A stretch of 64,000 bases of DNA from Bacteroides sp. 224 (GCF_010500995.1 NZ_QVMK01000005.1:41309-105308); one strand, 5' to 3'; shown: positions 50,792-61,384, counted from the first letter of the stretch. Notes: a model not told the origin generated them from the sequence alone. Made by a program: numbers and translations.

Positions 50792-52345
50792 ATGAAAAGA
50801 TATATACATAACATTTGTTATATTATAGCCGTGGGCTTCTTGGCTTCTTGCAGCGACTTTCTTGACGTGTCGCCGAAGGACAAGGTATTGGAGGATGACC
50901 AATACAAAACGGAAGTCGGCATTAATGGAGCATTAAACGGGCTTTACAGGCAGTTTATATCTACCTCTCTTTATGGAGGTAATCTGTCTCAGACGACTCT
51001 TGACGCGATGGCTCACTTTTATACTTACCCCCCCACACAACCATCGGACAGTAAACTGTCTCATACACTATTTTTTCTCTGCAACGGGCGTTCTGACGAA
51101 TACGGGTCGGCAGCAGATAGATTTGGCGATATTTGGAAAAATGGATATAATTCGCTTCTTAATATCAACTACTTTCTGAAATGTCTGGGAGAGTCGACTG
51201 CTGTTATGAACAGCAACAATAAACTCATATTGACGGGCGAAGCATACGGACTGCGGGCTTATCTCCATTTCGACCTTTTCCGTTTGTTTGGTCCTCGCTG
51301 GGAAGAGCGTTCAAGCATAAATAAGGTATTGCCTTATAACAGAAGCACGGCTACGGTATTGAACCATGCGGGTTATGAGGAAAATGTATATTCTACCGCC
51401 GATGAATACATGAAATATGTATTGGACGATATCCGTGAGGCGGAACGCTTGTTGGCTGCAGACCCTATCTTGACTGACGATACTGCCATAAGCAAAAAAC
51501 TGTCGGATGATTTTTATAAGAACCGCAATCGACGCATGAATTATTATGCGGTGAAAGCGCTCGAAGCCCGTGTGTTGCAATACATGGAAGACCACGAGAA
51601 TGCGGCTATTGCAGCCAAGGTAGTGACCGACGTGGTAGGCGGTGATGTGAAAAAGTTCACATGGGCGGATGCTACCAAGGTGGTTGCCAACAAAGATTAT
51701 TCTTTCTTCAGTGAAGTAATCTTCGGTATTAATAATCCGAATATGACTTCCAATTTCAATTCCTTCTTCAATAAGTCGGAGCTTGCGACTATGTATGCGG
51801 TTGACCGCAACAATCTGATGAAGAATATCTATGAAGGTTTTGGCGATAACCTGAAAGCTATAATAGATGTCCGTGCCAGACAATGGGTGGAAAGCAATAA
51901 CGAGTCTGGCGCTTCTTCCTATTCGCAGGAGGGAACCTACATCTCTAACAAGTTTAATATGGTGACCAATACGAATATTCCGGCATTAGTTGATTTTCAG
52001 CCGTTGATTCGTATCACCGAGATGTATTATATCCAAGCGGAAGCCGCTTTGAAAGTGGGTGAAACGGGGACGGCTGCCGAACTATTGAACAGAATTTCTT
52101 CTCATAGGGGTATCCCGGATACCAGCTCTTATTATTTGACGGAAACTTCTTCGGACGAAGATTTCCAATCTCATATTCTGAGCGAATATTATAAAGAATT
52201 CTATGGAGAAGGGCAAGTCTATTTTTATCATAAGAGACTGAATACCGCGAAGATGTTTTACGGATATAAAGACGGTGTGGAGGAAAAGATGAATACCAAA
52301 AAAATGTATAATATACCTCTCCCGAAGATTGAAACAGAGATATAA
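50792..52345 (+). CDS. SusD/RagB-like surface lipoprotein
   Basis: The 517-residue protein has a lipoprotein signal (VGFLASCSDFLDVSPKD). It has SusD hallmarks: an N-terminal helical region with YGLRAYLHFDLFRLFG and a C-terminal RITEMYYIQAEAALKVGETG block with TPR-like helices. It would bind the substrate at the cell surface and form the lid of the SusC-like transporter. It lies 35 bp after susC. Codon usage looks slightly more GC-rich than in the flanking genes, an impression not measured. Confidence 0.92.
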   Translation: MKRYIHNICYIIAVGFLASCSDFLDVSPKDKVLEDDQYKTEVGINGALNGLYRQFISTSLYGGNLSQTTLDAMAHFYTYPPTQPSDSKLSHTLFFLCNGRSDEYGSAADRFGDIWKNGYNSLLNINYFLKCLGESTAVMNSNNKLILTGEAYGLRAYLHFDLFRLFGPRWEERSSINKVLPYNRSTATVLNHAGYEENVYSTADEYMKYVLDDIREAERLLAADPILTDDTAISKKLSDDFYKNRNRRMNYYAVKALEARVLQYMEDHENAAIAAKVVTDVVGGDVKKFTWADATKVVANKDYSFFSEVIFGINNPNMTSNFNSFFNKSELATMYAVDRNNLMKNIYEGFGDNLKAIIDVRARQWVESNNESGASSYSQEGTYISNKFNMVTNTNIPALVDFQPLIRITEMYYIQAEAALKVGETGTAAELLNRISSHRGIPDTSSYYLTETSSDEDFQSHILSEYYKEFYGEGQVYFYHKRLNTAKMFYGYKDGVEEKMNTKKMYNIPLPKIETEI

Positions 52346-52372
52346 TTTTGTCTTTTAAAAATAAAATTCAAT

Positions 52373-53215
52373 ATGAAAAAAAATAGTTTAAAATGGTGGG
52401 TTTGCGCATTTCTACTCCAAGGGATAGGATGGGCATCTTGCGCTGACGAAGATTTAATAACCTACGAAGATGTACCCCGAATTTATTTTAAATATGCGGA
52501 TGCAGTACCTTCCAGTTTAGGAGATAGTGATGATCAGATAATTATCAACATGGGATATGACAATCCGGTGAAGAATGATACTATCATTAGGATTCCCTTA
52601 AAGCTAATGGGAAAGATTTCGGAAAAAGACCGCGTGGCGAAAGTGGTGTTGATTCCCGAAGAGTCTACGGCTACTGAAGGCGAAGATATAGAGATTCTGT
52701 CTGCCTATCTGCCTGCCGGCTCAGTCTATGGAATTGTAGAGGTGAAACTGAATCGTACGAAAGCGGTAGATAAGGAAATGCTGCTTGCTCGTATTCGTTT
52801 GGCTTCGAATGAGAACTTTCATACGGATTATTCAAAGGTATTAGATGATAAGCATGGAGTTAAGAACGGGTTGATCTACAGCATATACTTTACGGCGTTG
52901 GCAGATAAACCGGGTTTGTGGGCGGCTTCTTACTCGTCGATGCCTCTGAATGGGATGTTTGGTCCATATAGCAAAGTTAAATTGGATGCGATATGCGAGG
53001 CTTGCGGACTGACAAGAGAATTCTTTGAACTAGATCCAGATGATAACGACCCGACAGGAGAAAAGACATTTGATAAACGCTTTCCAACTGAAATGACTTA
53101 TGGGCTGATTGCATTGACCAACCGCTACTTAGCACAGTATAAAAAAGACCATGATGGAAAAGCTCTGTTGGATGAATTTGGCAGCGAAGTTAAGATGGGT
53201 ATGAATATTCAATAA
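52373..53215 (+). CDS. DUF4843 domain lipoprotein
   Basis: The 280-residue protein has a signal peptide with cysteine after GIGWASC and the DUF4843 pattern: YEDVPRIYFKYADAVPSSLG, DTIIRIPLKLMGKISEKDR, TEGEDIEILSAYLPAG and a C-terminal YGLIALTNRYLAQYKKDHDG. Such proteins are frequent third genes of SusC/SusD operons without carbohydrate enzymes. It probably assists substrate capture at the surface. It is co-transcribed with its neighbours (27 and 3 bp gaps). Confidence 0.82.
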   Translation: MKKNSLKWWVCAFLLQGIGWASCADEDLITYEDVPRIYFKYADAVPSSLGDSDDQIIINMGYDNPVKNDTIIRIPLKLMGKISEKDRVAKVVLIPEESTATEGEDIEILSAYLPAGSVYGIVEVKLNRTKAVDKEMLLARIRLASNENFHTDYSKVLDDKHGVKNGLIYSIYFTALADKPGLWAASYSSMPLNGMFGPYSKVKLDAICEACGLTREFFELDPDDNDPTGEKTFDKRFPTEMTYGLIALTNRYLAQYKKDHDGKALLDEFGSEVKMGMNIQ

Positions 53216-53218
53216 AAG

Positions 53219-54916
53219 ATGACGGATATGAAATATATAATGAATTTAAGAATAATAATTGTATGTGCTGCATTGTTGTCTCTGGTGGCGTGCAATGAAG
53301 ACAAGGGCAATTATGACTACAAAGCAATCAATCAGGTGGATGATATCACTGGCATTGAAGAAAGCTATTCGGTAGAAATAGGAGAACAACTGAAAATTAC
53401 CCCCGAATTTGATCCTACTATGGGACATGAGGATGATCTCGACTATACATGGTATTATAGAAACGGCACTGAATGGAGTGTATTGCAAGAGGGTCGGAAT
53501 TTTGATTTTGAGATAGCTGCCCCTATCGGTACTCCGTACAAAACATACACTTGTGCTTTCGAAGTTAAGAATAGACTGACGGGTGTTGCTTACCGCGATA
53601 TTTTTAGCATAAAGGTAGCGGGAACTTTTAACAAGGGATATGTACTGGTATACGAGAAAGAAAACGAATTTGATATGGGAATGATTGTTCATAATACCCA
53701 GAATCAATTCATTCCTAAGTATGATATATTGGCTTCTACCGCACCTTCTTTGCAACGCGAAGGGGTGAAACCTTATGGAATTAATATATTTGACGATGCC
53801 ACTGCCCCTAATCCGTATAAGCCAGACGGGTCTAAACGTTCGATGTATTTGCTGACCGACCACTATACGACGCGTTTGAAAGTGGGTGATTTCAGTTGGG
53901 ATGCTTCTTATGACGTTTCCAATTCCGTAGAAAGCAATTCGCCCATTTATGATGACTATGTAGCCGCTGGGCGGCCTATTATTGCGGAGAAAATGAAGAC
54001 CGGTTATTTTATTTCGAGTAATATTGTACGTCCTAATACATACATATATGTGAAAAACGACAAAGGAGAGGGAAATTGGTATTTGCACAAGATTTTCCCG
54101 GTGTACTATTTCTTCTCTTTTCCAATGAATGCTTATCGTACAGGAAGTACCGTATACGATAGTGAACGGTATGAGCCAGCTCCATTCTTAGCGTGCAGCC
54201 CCAGGCTTAACATGTTTTACGATCAGAAGGAGAAGAGATTCAATTGCCAGACTACGTACCGTTCTTCCGCTGATTTCTCTACCGGGTTTTTCTTTACCGA
54301 TAAGGTTGTGGATGAGAGTACCGATCATATTTTTAGCTTTAATGATGAAAATGAAGGACTGCTGTATATGAGCGAACGTTATACCAACATAAGTAAAATG
54401 ACGAGTTTCGCCCTTCTGAAACAAGCGGATGGTAAAGTCAAATATATTGAATTTGGTTCGCCAACAAGTATAACTCTTCTGGTTGGGAAAGAAAATAAGT
54501 TGAGAAAGTGTATGTTTGACGCTTCTACGGGAATAGCTCGTGCCAAGTTTATTGCTGCCGCTCCCGAACCCAACAATGCCTTTATCTACTATGCTACAGA
54601 CGACAACAAGGTTTATTATGCCGATATATCGAGCAGCAATGCAGTAGTAAGAGAAATAACGGATAAAGTTGTTCCTGAAGGCTACAGTGAAATCACCTCT
54701 TTGAAGTTTTTGATTCCAAGCACGAGCAGTAAAAATTTGGCGATTGCTACCTACAACAGCTCTTTAGGAGACGAAGGAGGTAGAATTGATTTCTATAAAA
54801 TGCCAAGTATCTCTTCTGGCGATCTTGAACTGGCCACACATAAGGTAACTGATGATGAAACGATAGATATGTCATGGAAAGGTTTTGGAAAAATAGTAGG
54901 TGTAGATTACAAATAA
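53219..54916 (+). CDS. PKD-like family lipoprotein
   Basis: The 565-residue protein has a lipobox LVAC (cysteine near residue 25) and then an Ig/PKD-like beta-sandwich: YSVEIGEQLKITPEFDPTMG, LDYTWYYRNGTEWSVLQEGR. A propeller-like C-terminal part has repeated beta strands (NKVYYADISSSNAVVREITD). PKD-like lipoproteins of this type accompany DUF4843 genes in Bacteroides SusC/SusD loci. The ATG at 53219 or the one at 53228 could be used. The function is likely surface binding of the imported substrate. Confidence 0.82.
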   Translation: MTDMKYIMNLRIIIVCAALLSLVACNEDKGNYDYKAINQVDDITGIEESYSVEIGEQLKITPEFDPTMGHEDDLDYTWYYRNGTEWSVLQEGRNFDFEIAAPIGTPYKTYTCAFEVKNRLTGVAYRDIFSIKVAGTFNKGYVLVYEKENEFDMGMIVHNTQNQFIPKYDILASTAPSLQREGVKPYGINIFDDATAPNPYKPDGSKRSMYLLTDHYTTRLKVGDFSWDASYDVSNSVESNSPIYDDYVAAGRPIIAEKMKTGYFISSNIVRPNTYIYVKNDKGEGNWYLHKIFPVYYFFSFPMNAYRTGSTVYDSERYEPAPFLACSPRLNMFYDQKEKRFNCQTTYRSSADFSTGFFFTDKVVDESTDHIFSFNDENEGLLYMSERYTNISKMTSFALLKQADGKVKYIEFGSPTSITLLVGKENKLRKCMFDASTGIARAKFIAAAPEPNNAFIYYATDDNKVYYADISSSNAVVREITDKVVPEGYSEITSLKFLIPSTSSKNLAIATYNSSLGDEGGRIDFYKMPSISSGDLELATHKVTDDETIDMSWKGFGKIVGVDYK

Positions 54917-54936
54917 ACCTTAAACGATTTGAAAAG

Positions 54937-56346
54937 ATGAAGAATAGAAAACTTAGAAAAATAGCAGGCCTACTGGCCGTGGTTGGGGTTTCGTTCAGTT
55001 TCTTGGCAGGATGTTCGGAAGACATCAATGACTTTGAGAAACAGACGGCTGCTGAGGCCTCCAACAAAGTCTTTATCAGCGAACAATACGCTTTGCTGAG
55101 CTTTGATTCCCACCGCACGATAGAGGGCGAGGTGTCTAACATGGATACATTGATTGCCAAGCTGGTAGTCAACTGTACATCTCCCGCGGGAAATGACCTG
55201 AAGGTGAAAATTGCGGTTGATACCCTGCTGGTAGATGTATACAATAGAAATAATGAGACATCTTACAATCGTCTTTTTAGCAATTGGGTAAAGCTTAATA
55301 AATCGACTCTGACTATTCCTGAAGGAAGTACAGAATCTTCGGATACGCTTACCATTGCCATTACTCGGGCTCTAAAAGAGTTTGTCGATACAAACGGATA
55401 CATCGTGCCCCTTCGTATTACTTCGGCTTGGGGATATGACGCGCAAATGGACTACGCCAAGAGAACTTCTTATCTGGCTATGAATGTGATACAGGAGAAC
55501 GGTGTAGGATTTGAGGAAGGAAAAAACAACCTGATGGTAGTAGGAGACGCGACGTTAAAGGAGTGTACTATTCCGATGGTGGCTTATATGGCATCCGACA
55601 ATGATATCAATGTAAGTTTGGAAGTAGACAATAGCGAGGTAGCAGCCTTCAATAGCCAGTACGGAACTGATTTCAAAGCTATTCCTGCAACAGACTGGGA
55701 TTTGGCTGAACTTTCACTGCCGGCAGGTTCCACTTCGGCTAATGGAAAAATCACCTACAAGGGTGATGCATCGCAGCTTGCAGGTAGTAATTATCTGGTT
55801 CCTATCAAGATAAAATCAGTCGACTCACCAGGGGCGGCGGAACCTGTGAAGACTATGGTTACAGATACATACTATCTGTTGGTAAATTCCATATCTGATG
55901 GATGTACACTTGAAACGAGTGATACTGGATTTGGAACGAAGCAAACCGATAGAAAAGCTTATAATGTGATACCGGCAGGTAATTATTCGCTTATGACAGG
56001 TAAGTGGAATGATATGTTTTCAGGAGGTTTTTGGGTAACGAAAGCTACGGCAACTCTCACAATCGATTTGGGAAGCGAAATTAGCAATATAACCGGGTTA
56101 CATATCGTGCCCAACAATAAAAATATGGCTCCTAAAAACATAGACTTCTCTTATGCTGGAGAAAAAATGTATAATGAAACTAGCGGCCTTTCGGTAAGTC
56201 TCGGCTCCTTAAATCCTTCCGGTCAAGCAAATATGTATTTCAAATTTGCGAAACCTGTGACTGCTCGCTATATTAGATTGGGCAATATGATACCGGCATC
56301 TGGATACACTGCTTTCACAAATTTCTTTATCTATACCGCTGAGTAA
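54937..56346 (+). CDS. DUF1735-type surface lipoprotein with C-terminal jellyroll
   Basis: The 469-residue protein has a lipoprotein signal (VSFSFLAGCSEDINDFEKQ). The middle has two DUF1735-like repeats (NRNNETSYNRLF near 110; VDNSEVAAFNSQYGTDFKAI near 245). The C terminus resembles a discoidin/F5-8 type C domain (FWVTKATATLTIDLGSEISN; ARYIRLGNMIPASGYTAF). Such proteins usually bind glycans or surface ligands. It is the last gene of the SusC/SusD operon and is followed by a strong terminator. An upstream in-frame start at 54874 would overlap the previous gene and lies before the signal sequence, so 54937 is used. Confidence 0.82.
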   Translation: MKNRKLRKIAGLLAVVGVSFSFLAGCSEDINDFEKQTAAEASNKVFISEQYALLSFDSHRTIEGEVSNMDTLIAKLVVNCTSPAGNDLKVKIAVDTLLVDVYNRNNETSYNRLFSNWVKLNKSTLTIPEGSTESSDTLTIAITRALKEFVDTNGYIVPLRITSAWGYDAQMDYAKRTSYLAMNVIQENGVGFEEGKNNLMVVGDATLKECTIPMVAYMASDNDINVSLEVDNSEVAAFNSQYGTDFKAIPATDWDLAELSLPAGSTSANGKITYKGDASQLAGSNYLVPIKIKSVDSPGAAEPVKTMVTDTYYLLVNSISDGCTLETSDTGFGTKQTDRKAYNVIPAGNYSLMTGKWNDMFSGGFWVTKATATLTIDLGSEISNITGLHIVPNNKNMAPKNIDFSYAGEKMYNETSGLSVSLGSLNPSGQANMYFKFAKPVTARYIRLGNMIPASGYTAFTNFFIYTAE

Positions 56347-56413
56347 TGAGTAATTCATGCGATTCGGAGTACAAGTAATGTAGCCGTGTAAAAGCAGAAT
56401 AATACATTTGGAG

Positions 56414-56460
56414 AGCTGTGTCAAATAGTTGGTAACAACCTTTTTTGACACAGCTTCTTT
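56414..56460 (+). terminator. Terminator of the SusC/SusD operon
   Basis: AGCTGTGTCAAA and TTTTTTGACACAGCT form a 12-bp stem with a loop of about 20 bp, followed by TCTTTTATTT. It lies about 70 bp after the last stop. Confidence 0.75.
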
Positions 56461-56563
56461 TATTTACGCATTTGCGCGCCTCTTTACCAGCCGAAGCAGT
56501 ACTCTTCTGCATTCTCCTACCACCTCCCCTCGCGGAGACTCCTTCTTCCCGAAGGAAGAGAAG

Positions 56564-56634
56564 CTATTTCACCACAAACTATTCAGATAACGCAGAACCC
56601 TAATTAGTAATCTGTGATAATCTGTGGTGAAATA
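56564..56634. repeat. Short hairpin with CACCACA/TGTGGTG arms
   Basis: CTATTTCACCACAAACTATT is answered by AATCTGTGGTGAAATAG, with degenerate inner units (CAGATAACGCAGA, TCTGTGATAATCTG). It is a worn relative of the element at 37829-37936. A smaller palindromic tract (TTCTTCCCGAAGGAAG) precedes it at 56543. The rest of the 56347-56921 gap is AT-rich without a gene. Confidence 0.65.
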
Positions 56635-56921
56635 GTTCTTTTAATTTCGCCAATGAGTATGAATTTTCTATCAGTTTCAGTTAAATAAACTATATCTCGT
56701 TATAAAACATATTGTCTAAATGCTATTAATCTAAAAAAAAATAATACTTTTGTTACTGCTTAATAGCAATATGCGGTAGAACTCTTTGTTATTCTTTTGC
56801 ATTTTGAAAAGGCAAAGCTTACATAGAGATCTAAGGTGTAACGCTTTTATAGACTTAATTGAACGAAAATATTTGTATAACCTTGATACTGTAAAAGTAT
56901 AAAACAACAAATTACTCTGAT

Positions 56922-58322
56922 ATGAAAAAAGTATTTTTAAGTTTGGCACTCGTTATTATGACTTCTCTGGCAAGTGCGCAAAGTCTCTCTACCATAGAGG
57001 GTATATGGGGAAGAGGCAAAGTTGAAAACGTAAAGCTATTTGCTATTGAAAACGGCAATTATAAAGAATTGGCATCTTCTAAAGTAGGCGAAGATGGTCG
57101 CTTTATTCTGGCTTTTTATCCCTCTAAAGAAGGATTTTATGCACTTGGATTATCGACCTCGAAAAGACATAGCTATAACTTCTATTTTAAGCCGGGGGAT
57201 AAGCTATCCGTTAAAATCACCGATACAACTTACGAACTAACAGGGAAAGATAATACACCTGAAAATAAAGAGATGGCTCGGTGGGAAGAACTTGTAGCAC
57301 CGCTTGAAGCGATGCTATATCGTTATTCTGCAGGAATGACTACTTATGTAGATTACTTTCCTTTACTCGAACAGCAAGAAAAAGAAATAAAGAAGTATAA
57401 AGCAAAATCTACATCAAATAAAGTGTTTAATGAAGTTTTTGCCAAATATAAAGAGTTGAACCTTATAGATTTGGCTACTTCTTATCTATTCCTCCCTCGT
57501 CCGGCACATCCTCAGGGAGAAGATTATCCCGATTTTTACAGAGCTATTAATATGGAGAAGTTTGTAGCCGATCCTTTTATATTAAGCTATCCGGAAGGCC
57601 TGCGTCTTTTGAGCCAACTTAAGATGGTGAAAATATGGACATCAGACGATCTTGATGATGAAACGAAACGCAAACTTACTGCTACTCCCGAGGGCGGCAT
57701 TCTTGATAATGAAGAGTTGATGAATGGAGCCGATCCTATGGTTAGAGCTGAGCTTGTATTAGCATATTCTAAAAACAAAAAAATATTATTGGTACTCGAT
57801 CAGTATATCGATTCTTATGCTAAGTATCTTGTAACAGATGCTCAGAAAAAGAGATTGGCCGATGAAAGACTTCCTTTGATAAAGAATGCAAAGGGAGATC
57901 CTGCTATTGACTTTGCTTTTGCAGATGCCAACGGAAAAACGCATGCTCTTTCTGATTTCAAAGGAAAAGTAGTGTATGTAGATGTATGGGCAACCTGGTG
58001 TGCTCCTTGTAAGAAAGAACTTCCTGAATTAAAGAAACTGGAAGAAGAATATAAAGATAATAAGAACATTGTCTTTATAGGTGTAAGCGTTGACAAAGCC
58101 GGTGATATGCAAAAATGGAAAGACTTCGTGGCACAGGAAAACCTACCGGGAGTTCAACTGTTTGCAGGAGCAGAAGCCAATGATAAACTGATGGGACCTT
58201 ATAAAATTAAAGGTATTCCACGTTTTATCTTAGTAGGCAAAGATGGTAACCTGATATTTGCAGATGCTCCGCGTCCATCTTCGGCAGAAATCAGAACCGT
58301 ATTGAATGATGCTCTTAAATAA
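56922..58322 (+). CDS. TlpA-family periplasmic thioredoxin with DUF4369-like N-terminal domain
   Basis: The 466-residue protein has a signal peptide (MKKVFLSLALVIMTSLASAQ) and a beta-rich N-terminal domain typical of DUF4369 proteins (ENVKLFAIENGNYKELASSK). A helical middle follows, then a C-terminal thioredoxin fold with the active site WATWCAPCKKELPELKKLEE. It would reduce or rearrange disulfides of exported proteins. The gene lies 8 bp before the retropepsin-like gene, so both are likely co-transcribed. Their position right after the SusC/SusD locus may be functional or accidental. Confidence 0.87.
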   Translation: MKKVFLSLALVIMTSLASAQSLSTIEGIWGRGKVENVKLFAIENGNYKELASSKVGEDGRFILAFYPSKEGFYALGLSTSKRHSYNFYFKPGDKLSVKITDTTYELTGKDNTPENKEMARWEELVAPLEAMLYRYSAGMTTYVDYFPLLEQQEKEIKKYKAKSTSNKVFNEVFAKYKELNLIDLATSYLFLPRPAHPQGEDYPDFYRAINMEKFVADPFILSYPEGLRLLSQLKMVKIWTSDDLDDETKRKLTATPEGGILDNEELMNGADPMVRAELVLAYSKNKKILLVLDQYIDSYAKYLVTDAQKKRLADERLPLIKNAKGDPAIDFAFADANGKTHALSDFKGKVVYVDVWATWCAPCKKELPELKKLEEEYKDNKNIVFIGVSVDKAGDMQKWKDFVAQENLPGVQLFAGAEANDKLMGPYKIKGIPRFILVGKDGNLIFADAPRPSSAEIRTVLNDALK

Positions 58323-58330
58323 GTAAGGGA

Positions 58331-59575
58331 ATGAATAAGATAAAGAAACTTCTTATTTTATTAGCTGTATTACCGCTTGCTGTATCGGCACAAGTAAATA
58401 TAGACAGTGTAAAGGTGGCTTTGACCACCTTTACTGCCGGATTGAAGGCGAAAGATCATGCCATCATTCAGCAGTGTGTAGCTCCTGAGTTTACTGTTCA
58501 TACCAATACATGGCCTTCGGCACAGAGCTTGCTGAATATTATCTGGAACAATAAAGAAATAGAATCGATAGAACTATCTTCGAAAAAAATAAAGAAGGAA
58601 GAAGGCAAAGCAGTGGTAGACGTTGTATTTACCTTAAGCGATCAGACTAAAGAAAACTCTAAGGTAGCTTTTACCAAGGATAATAAAATCTTATTTGTAG
58701 ATTACTTCGATCGTTTGTTTGGTGCCAGTCGCTATTGGGAATCTAAACACGTGGCAACTATACCTATCGAAGTGTCGGAGGGCTCTATCTACCTGACACT
58801 GAAATTGAATCAGTCTGATATGCCGTTGCGTTTTTTATTGGATACCGGAGCCGATGGTATGGCTATTCGTAAATCATTGGCAGACTCTTTGGGAATATCG
58901 GTAAGCCACTCTCAAAATGCCAATGTAGTGGGAGGGCAGCAGCATATTGAAATATCAAGTGGTAATGTCGTTCATTTAACGGAAGAGTTAAGTCTTAAAG
59001 ACCAAAATATGGCACTTTTCCCTAAAGTAAGACATGAAATGGATGGAATTATCGGACTGAACCTGGTGAAACGATACATTACCTCGATTAATTATGATAC
59101 TAAACAGATTGATTTATATACTTTCGGCAACAGAGAATATAAAGGAAAGAACATCACCATACCGGTAAAAACTCCTCATGGTTTAATGTTGTTACCCAGT
59201 AGTATAAATCTGACAGGTGATAAAGTTGTGAACGGAAACTTTATTATGGATACGGGTGCAAACTACTACTTGATAATGTTTAGCAACTTCGTTCGTAAAA
59301 ACAGACTGCTACTATCCGGGTTTAAGCCCGAATCGCAAGCTTCTACGATGAGCTTAGGAATTGTTACCCCTGTGTACAATGGTAAAGCACACGAATTTCT
59401 TTTAGGTGATGATTTTGTAGATAAAGACATCCCCGTCACTCTACAAGCCGGACCAAGTAATAAAAACAAAACACTTCCGGATGGCTCGCTGGGCGTAGGC
59501 TTCTTCAGTAAATTTAATATCGTAATTGATTTGCTGAAAAACGAAGTACACTTGTTTGATTTAATTAAAAATTGA
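58331..59575 (+). CDS. Retropepsin-like aspartic protease with N-terminal NTF2-like domain
   Basis: The 414-residue secreted protein has a signal peptide (LLILLAVLPLAVSAQ). Residues about 22-135 resemble an NTF2-like or DUF domain (DHAIIQQCVAPEFTVHTNTW). Two aspartyl-protease half-folds follow: FLLDTGADGMAIRKS near 175 and FIMDTGANYYLIMFS near 305, each with the DTGA catalytic triplet. The pair of DTG motifs gives a complete single-chain pepsin-like active site. It likely cleaves peptides in the periplasm. It follows the thioredoxin gene by 8 bp. Confidence 0.85.
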   Translation: MNKIKKLLILLAVLPLAVSAQVNIDSVKVALTTFTAGLKAKDHAIIQQCVAPEFTVHTNTWPSAQSLLNIIWNNKEIESIELSSKKIKKEEGKAVVDVVFTLSDQTKENSKVAFTKDNKILFVDYFDRLFGASRYWESKHVATIPIEVSEGSIYLTLKLNQSDMPLRFLLDTGADGMAIRKSLADSLGISVSHSQNANVVGGQQHIEISSGNVVHLTEELSLKDQNMALFPKVRHEMDGIIGLNLVKRYITSINYDTKQIDLYTFGNREYKGKNITIPVKTPHGLMLLPSSINLTGDKVVNGNFIMDTGANYYLIMFSNFVRKNRLLLSGFKPESQASTMSLGIVTPVYNGKAHEFLLGDDFVDKDIPVTLQAGPSNKNKTLPDGSLGVGFFSKFNIVIDLLKNEVHLFDLIKN

Positions 59576-59643
59576 GAATTGAGAGTTGAGAGTTACTATG
59601 CGGCATCGTAACTCTCAATTTTCAATTCTCAACTTTCAACTCA
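59570..59643. repeat. Heptamer hairpin (AACTCTC type) with ATGCGGCAT loop
   Basis: The left arm GAATTGAGAGTTGAGAGTTA is answered by TAACTCTCAATTTTCAATTC and TCAACTTTCAACTC at 7-bp steps. The loop holds ATGCGGCAT at 59598-59606. The element begins at the stop codon of the retropepsin-like gene. Its organisation copies that at 6768-6846. Confidence 0.85.
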
Positions 59644-59731
59644 TAAGTCTTTCATATCTGAAAAAAAAAGGCGAAATTTGTTCCGTTTTAATTGAAATAC
59701 GAACTAAACACCTTTAAAAATAGATAGAAAG

Positions 59732-61378
59732 ATGACAAAAAGTGCATTGCAGATTGCAAGGGCTGACTATCAGCCAAAACTTCCTAAAGCATTAAGAGGC
59801 TCAGTAAAAGTATCCGAAGGAGATGCTACACAATCAGTAGCCGACCAAGAAGCCATTCAAAAATTATTTCCTAACACTTATGGTATGCCGTTGATTCAGT
59901 TTGTAGAATCAAAGGAGGCAGCAAATCTTCCTGCTGTTAATGTAGGAGTAATACTTTCCGGTGGACAAGCTCCCGGTGGACATAATGTAATTTCAGGTAT
60001 CTTCGATGGTATTAAAACGCTGAACAAAGATAGCAAGTTGTATGGTTTCATCTTAGGTCCGGGTGGTTTAGTAGATCACAACTATATGGAACTGACAAGC
60101 GATATTATTGACGAATATCGTAATACCGGTGGGTTTGATATCATCGGTTCAGGTCGTACTAAATTAGAAACTGCCGAACAGTTTGAAAAAGGTTACGAGA
60201 TCTTGAAGAAGCTGGGTATCAAAGCATTGGTAATTATCGGAGGAGATGACTCTAACACAAATGCTTGTGTGTTGGCTGAATACTATGCAGCTAAAAACTA
60301 TGGCATACAAGTAATCGGTTGCCCTAAGACTATTGACGGTGACTTGAAGAATGAAATGATTGAAACTTCATTTGGTTTTGATACAGCATGTAAAGTGTAC
60401 TCAGAAGTAATTGGTAATATTCAACGTGACTGTAACTCAGCTCGCAAATACTGGCACTTCATTAAATTGATGGGACGCTCGGCTTCTCACATCGCTTTGG
60501 AATGTGCGCTTCAGGTGCAACCTAATGTATGTATCGTTTCAGAGGAAGTAGAAGCAAAGAATATGTCATTAGATGATGTGGTGACTTACGTTGCTCAGGC
60601 AGTTGCCAACCGTGCTGCTCAAGGTAATAACTTTGGTACTGTATTGATTCCCGAAGGCTTGGTTGAGTTTATTCCGGCTATGAAAAGATTGATTTCCGAA
60701 CTAAACGACTTCCTTGCTCACAATGCCGATGAGTTCTCGCACATTAAGAAATCTCACCAACGCGAATATATTATCTCTAAGCTTTCTAAAGAAAATGCAG
60801 ATGTGTATGCAAGTCTTCCGGAAGGTGTTGCCCGTCAGTTAACACTGGATCGCGACCCACACGGAAATGTGCAGGTATCATTAATCGAAACAGAAAAACT
60901 GTTGTCGGAAATGGTAGCTACTAAACTTGCTAAGTGGAAAGAAGAAGGTAAGTTTGTAGGTAAGTTTGCTGCTCAACATCACTTCTTTGGTTATGAGGGA
61001 CGTTGTGCTGCTCCATCTAACTATGATGCCGATTATTGCTACTCATTGGGTTATACAGCTTCTTTGTTGATTGCTAATGGCAAGACAGGATATATGTCTT
61101 CCGTACGTAATACAACAGCTCCTGCCGAACAATGGATTGCAGGTGGTGTGCCTATCACTATGATGATGAATATGGAACGTCGCCACGGCGAAATGAAACC
61201 GGTTATTCAGAAAGCATTGGTGAAATTGGATGGTGCTCCATTTAAAACATTCGCAGCAAAACGTGATGAATGGGCTGTTAATACAGACTATGTATATCCG
61301 GGTCCTATCCAGTATTTTGGTCCAACCGAGGTTTGCGATCAACCTACTAAAACATTGCAGTTAGAGCAAGCTAAATAA
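59732..61378 (+). CDS. pfp: Pyrophosphate--fructose 6-phosphate 1-phosphotransferase
   Basis: The 548-residue cytoplasmic enzyme phosphorylates fructose 6-phosphate with pyrophosphate in glycolysis and works reversibly. Motifs are [40 protein letters not shown] (pyrophosphate type), [20 protein letters not shown] and [20 protein letters not shown]. The length matches the long, plant-like class. The gene is monocistronic with a repeat element on each side. Confidence 0.95.
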   Translation: MTKSALQIARADYQPKLPKALRGSVKVSEGDATQSVADQEAIQKLFPNTYGMPLIQFVESKEAANLPAVNVGVILSGGQAPGGHNVISGIFDGIKTLNKDSKLYGFILGPGGLVDHNYMELTSDIIDEYRNTGGFDIIGSGRTKLETAEQFEKGYEILKKLGIKALVIIGGDDSNTNACVLAEYYAAKNYGIQVIGCPKTIDGDLKNEMIETSFGFDTACKVYSEVIGNIQRDCNSARKYWHFIKLMGRSASHIALECALQVQPNVCIVSEEVEAKNMSLDDVVTYVAQAVANRAAQGNNFGTVLIPEGLVEFIPAMKRLISELNDFLAHNADEFSHIKKSHQREYIISKLSKENADVYASLPEGVARQLTLDRDPHGNVQVSLIETEKLLSEMVATKLAKWKEEGKFVGKFAAQHHFFGYEGRCAAPSNYDADYCYSLGYTASLLIANGKTGYMSSVRNTTAPAEQWIAGGVPITMMMNMERRHGEMKPVIQKALVKLDGAPFKTFAAKRDEWAVNTDYVYPGPIQYFGPTEVCDQPTKTLQLEQAK

Positions 61379-61384
61379 TAAATA

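Noticed and set aside
53246..54088. 280-residue minus-strand open frame
   Set aside because: It lies antisense inside the PKD-like lipoprotein gene, whose frame, signal peptide and operon context are convincing.
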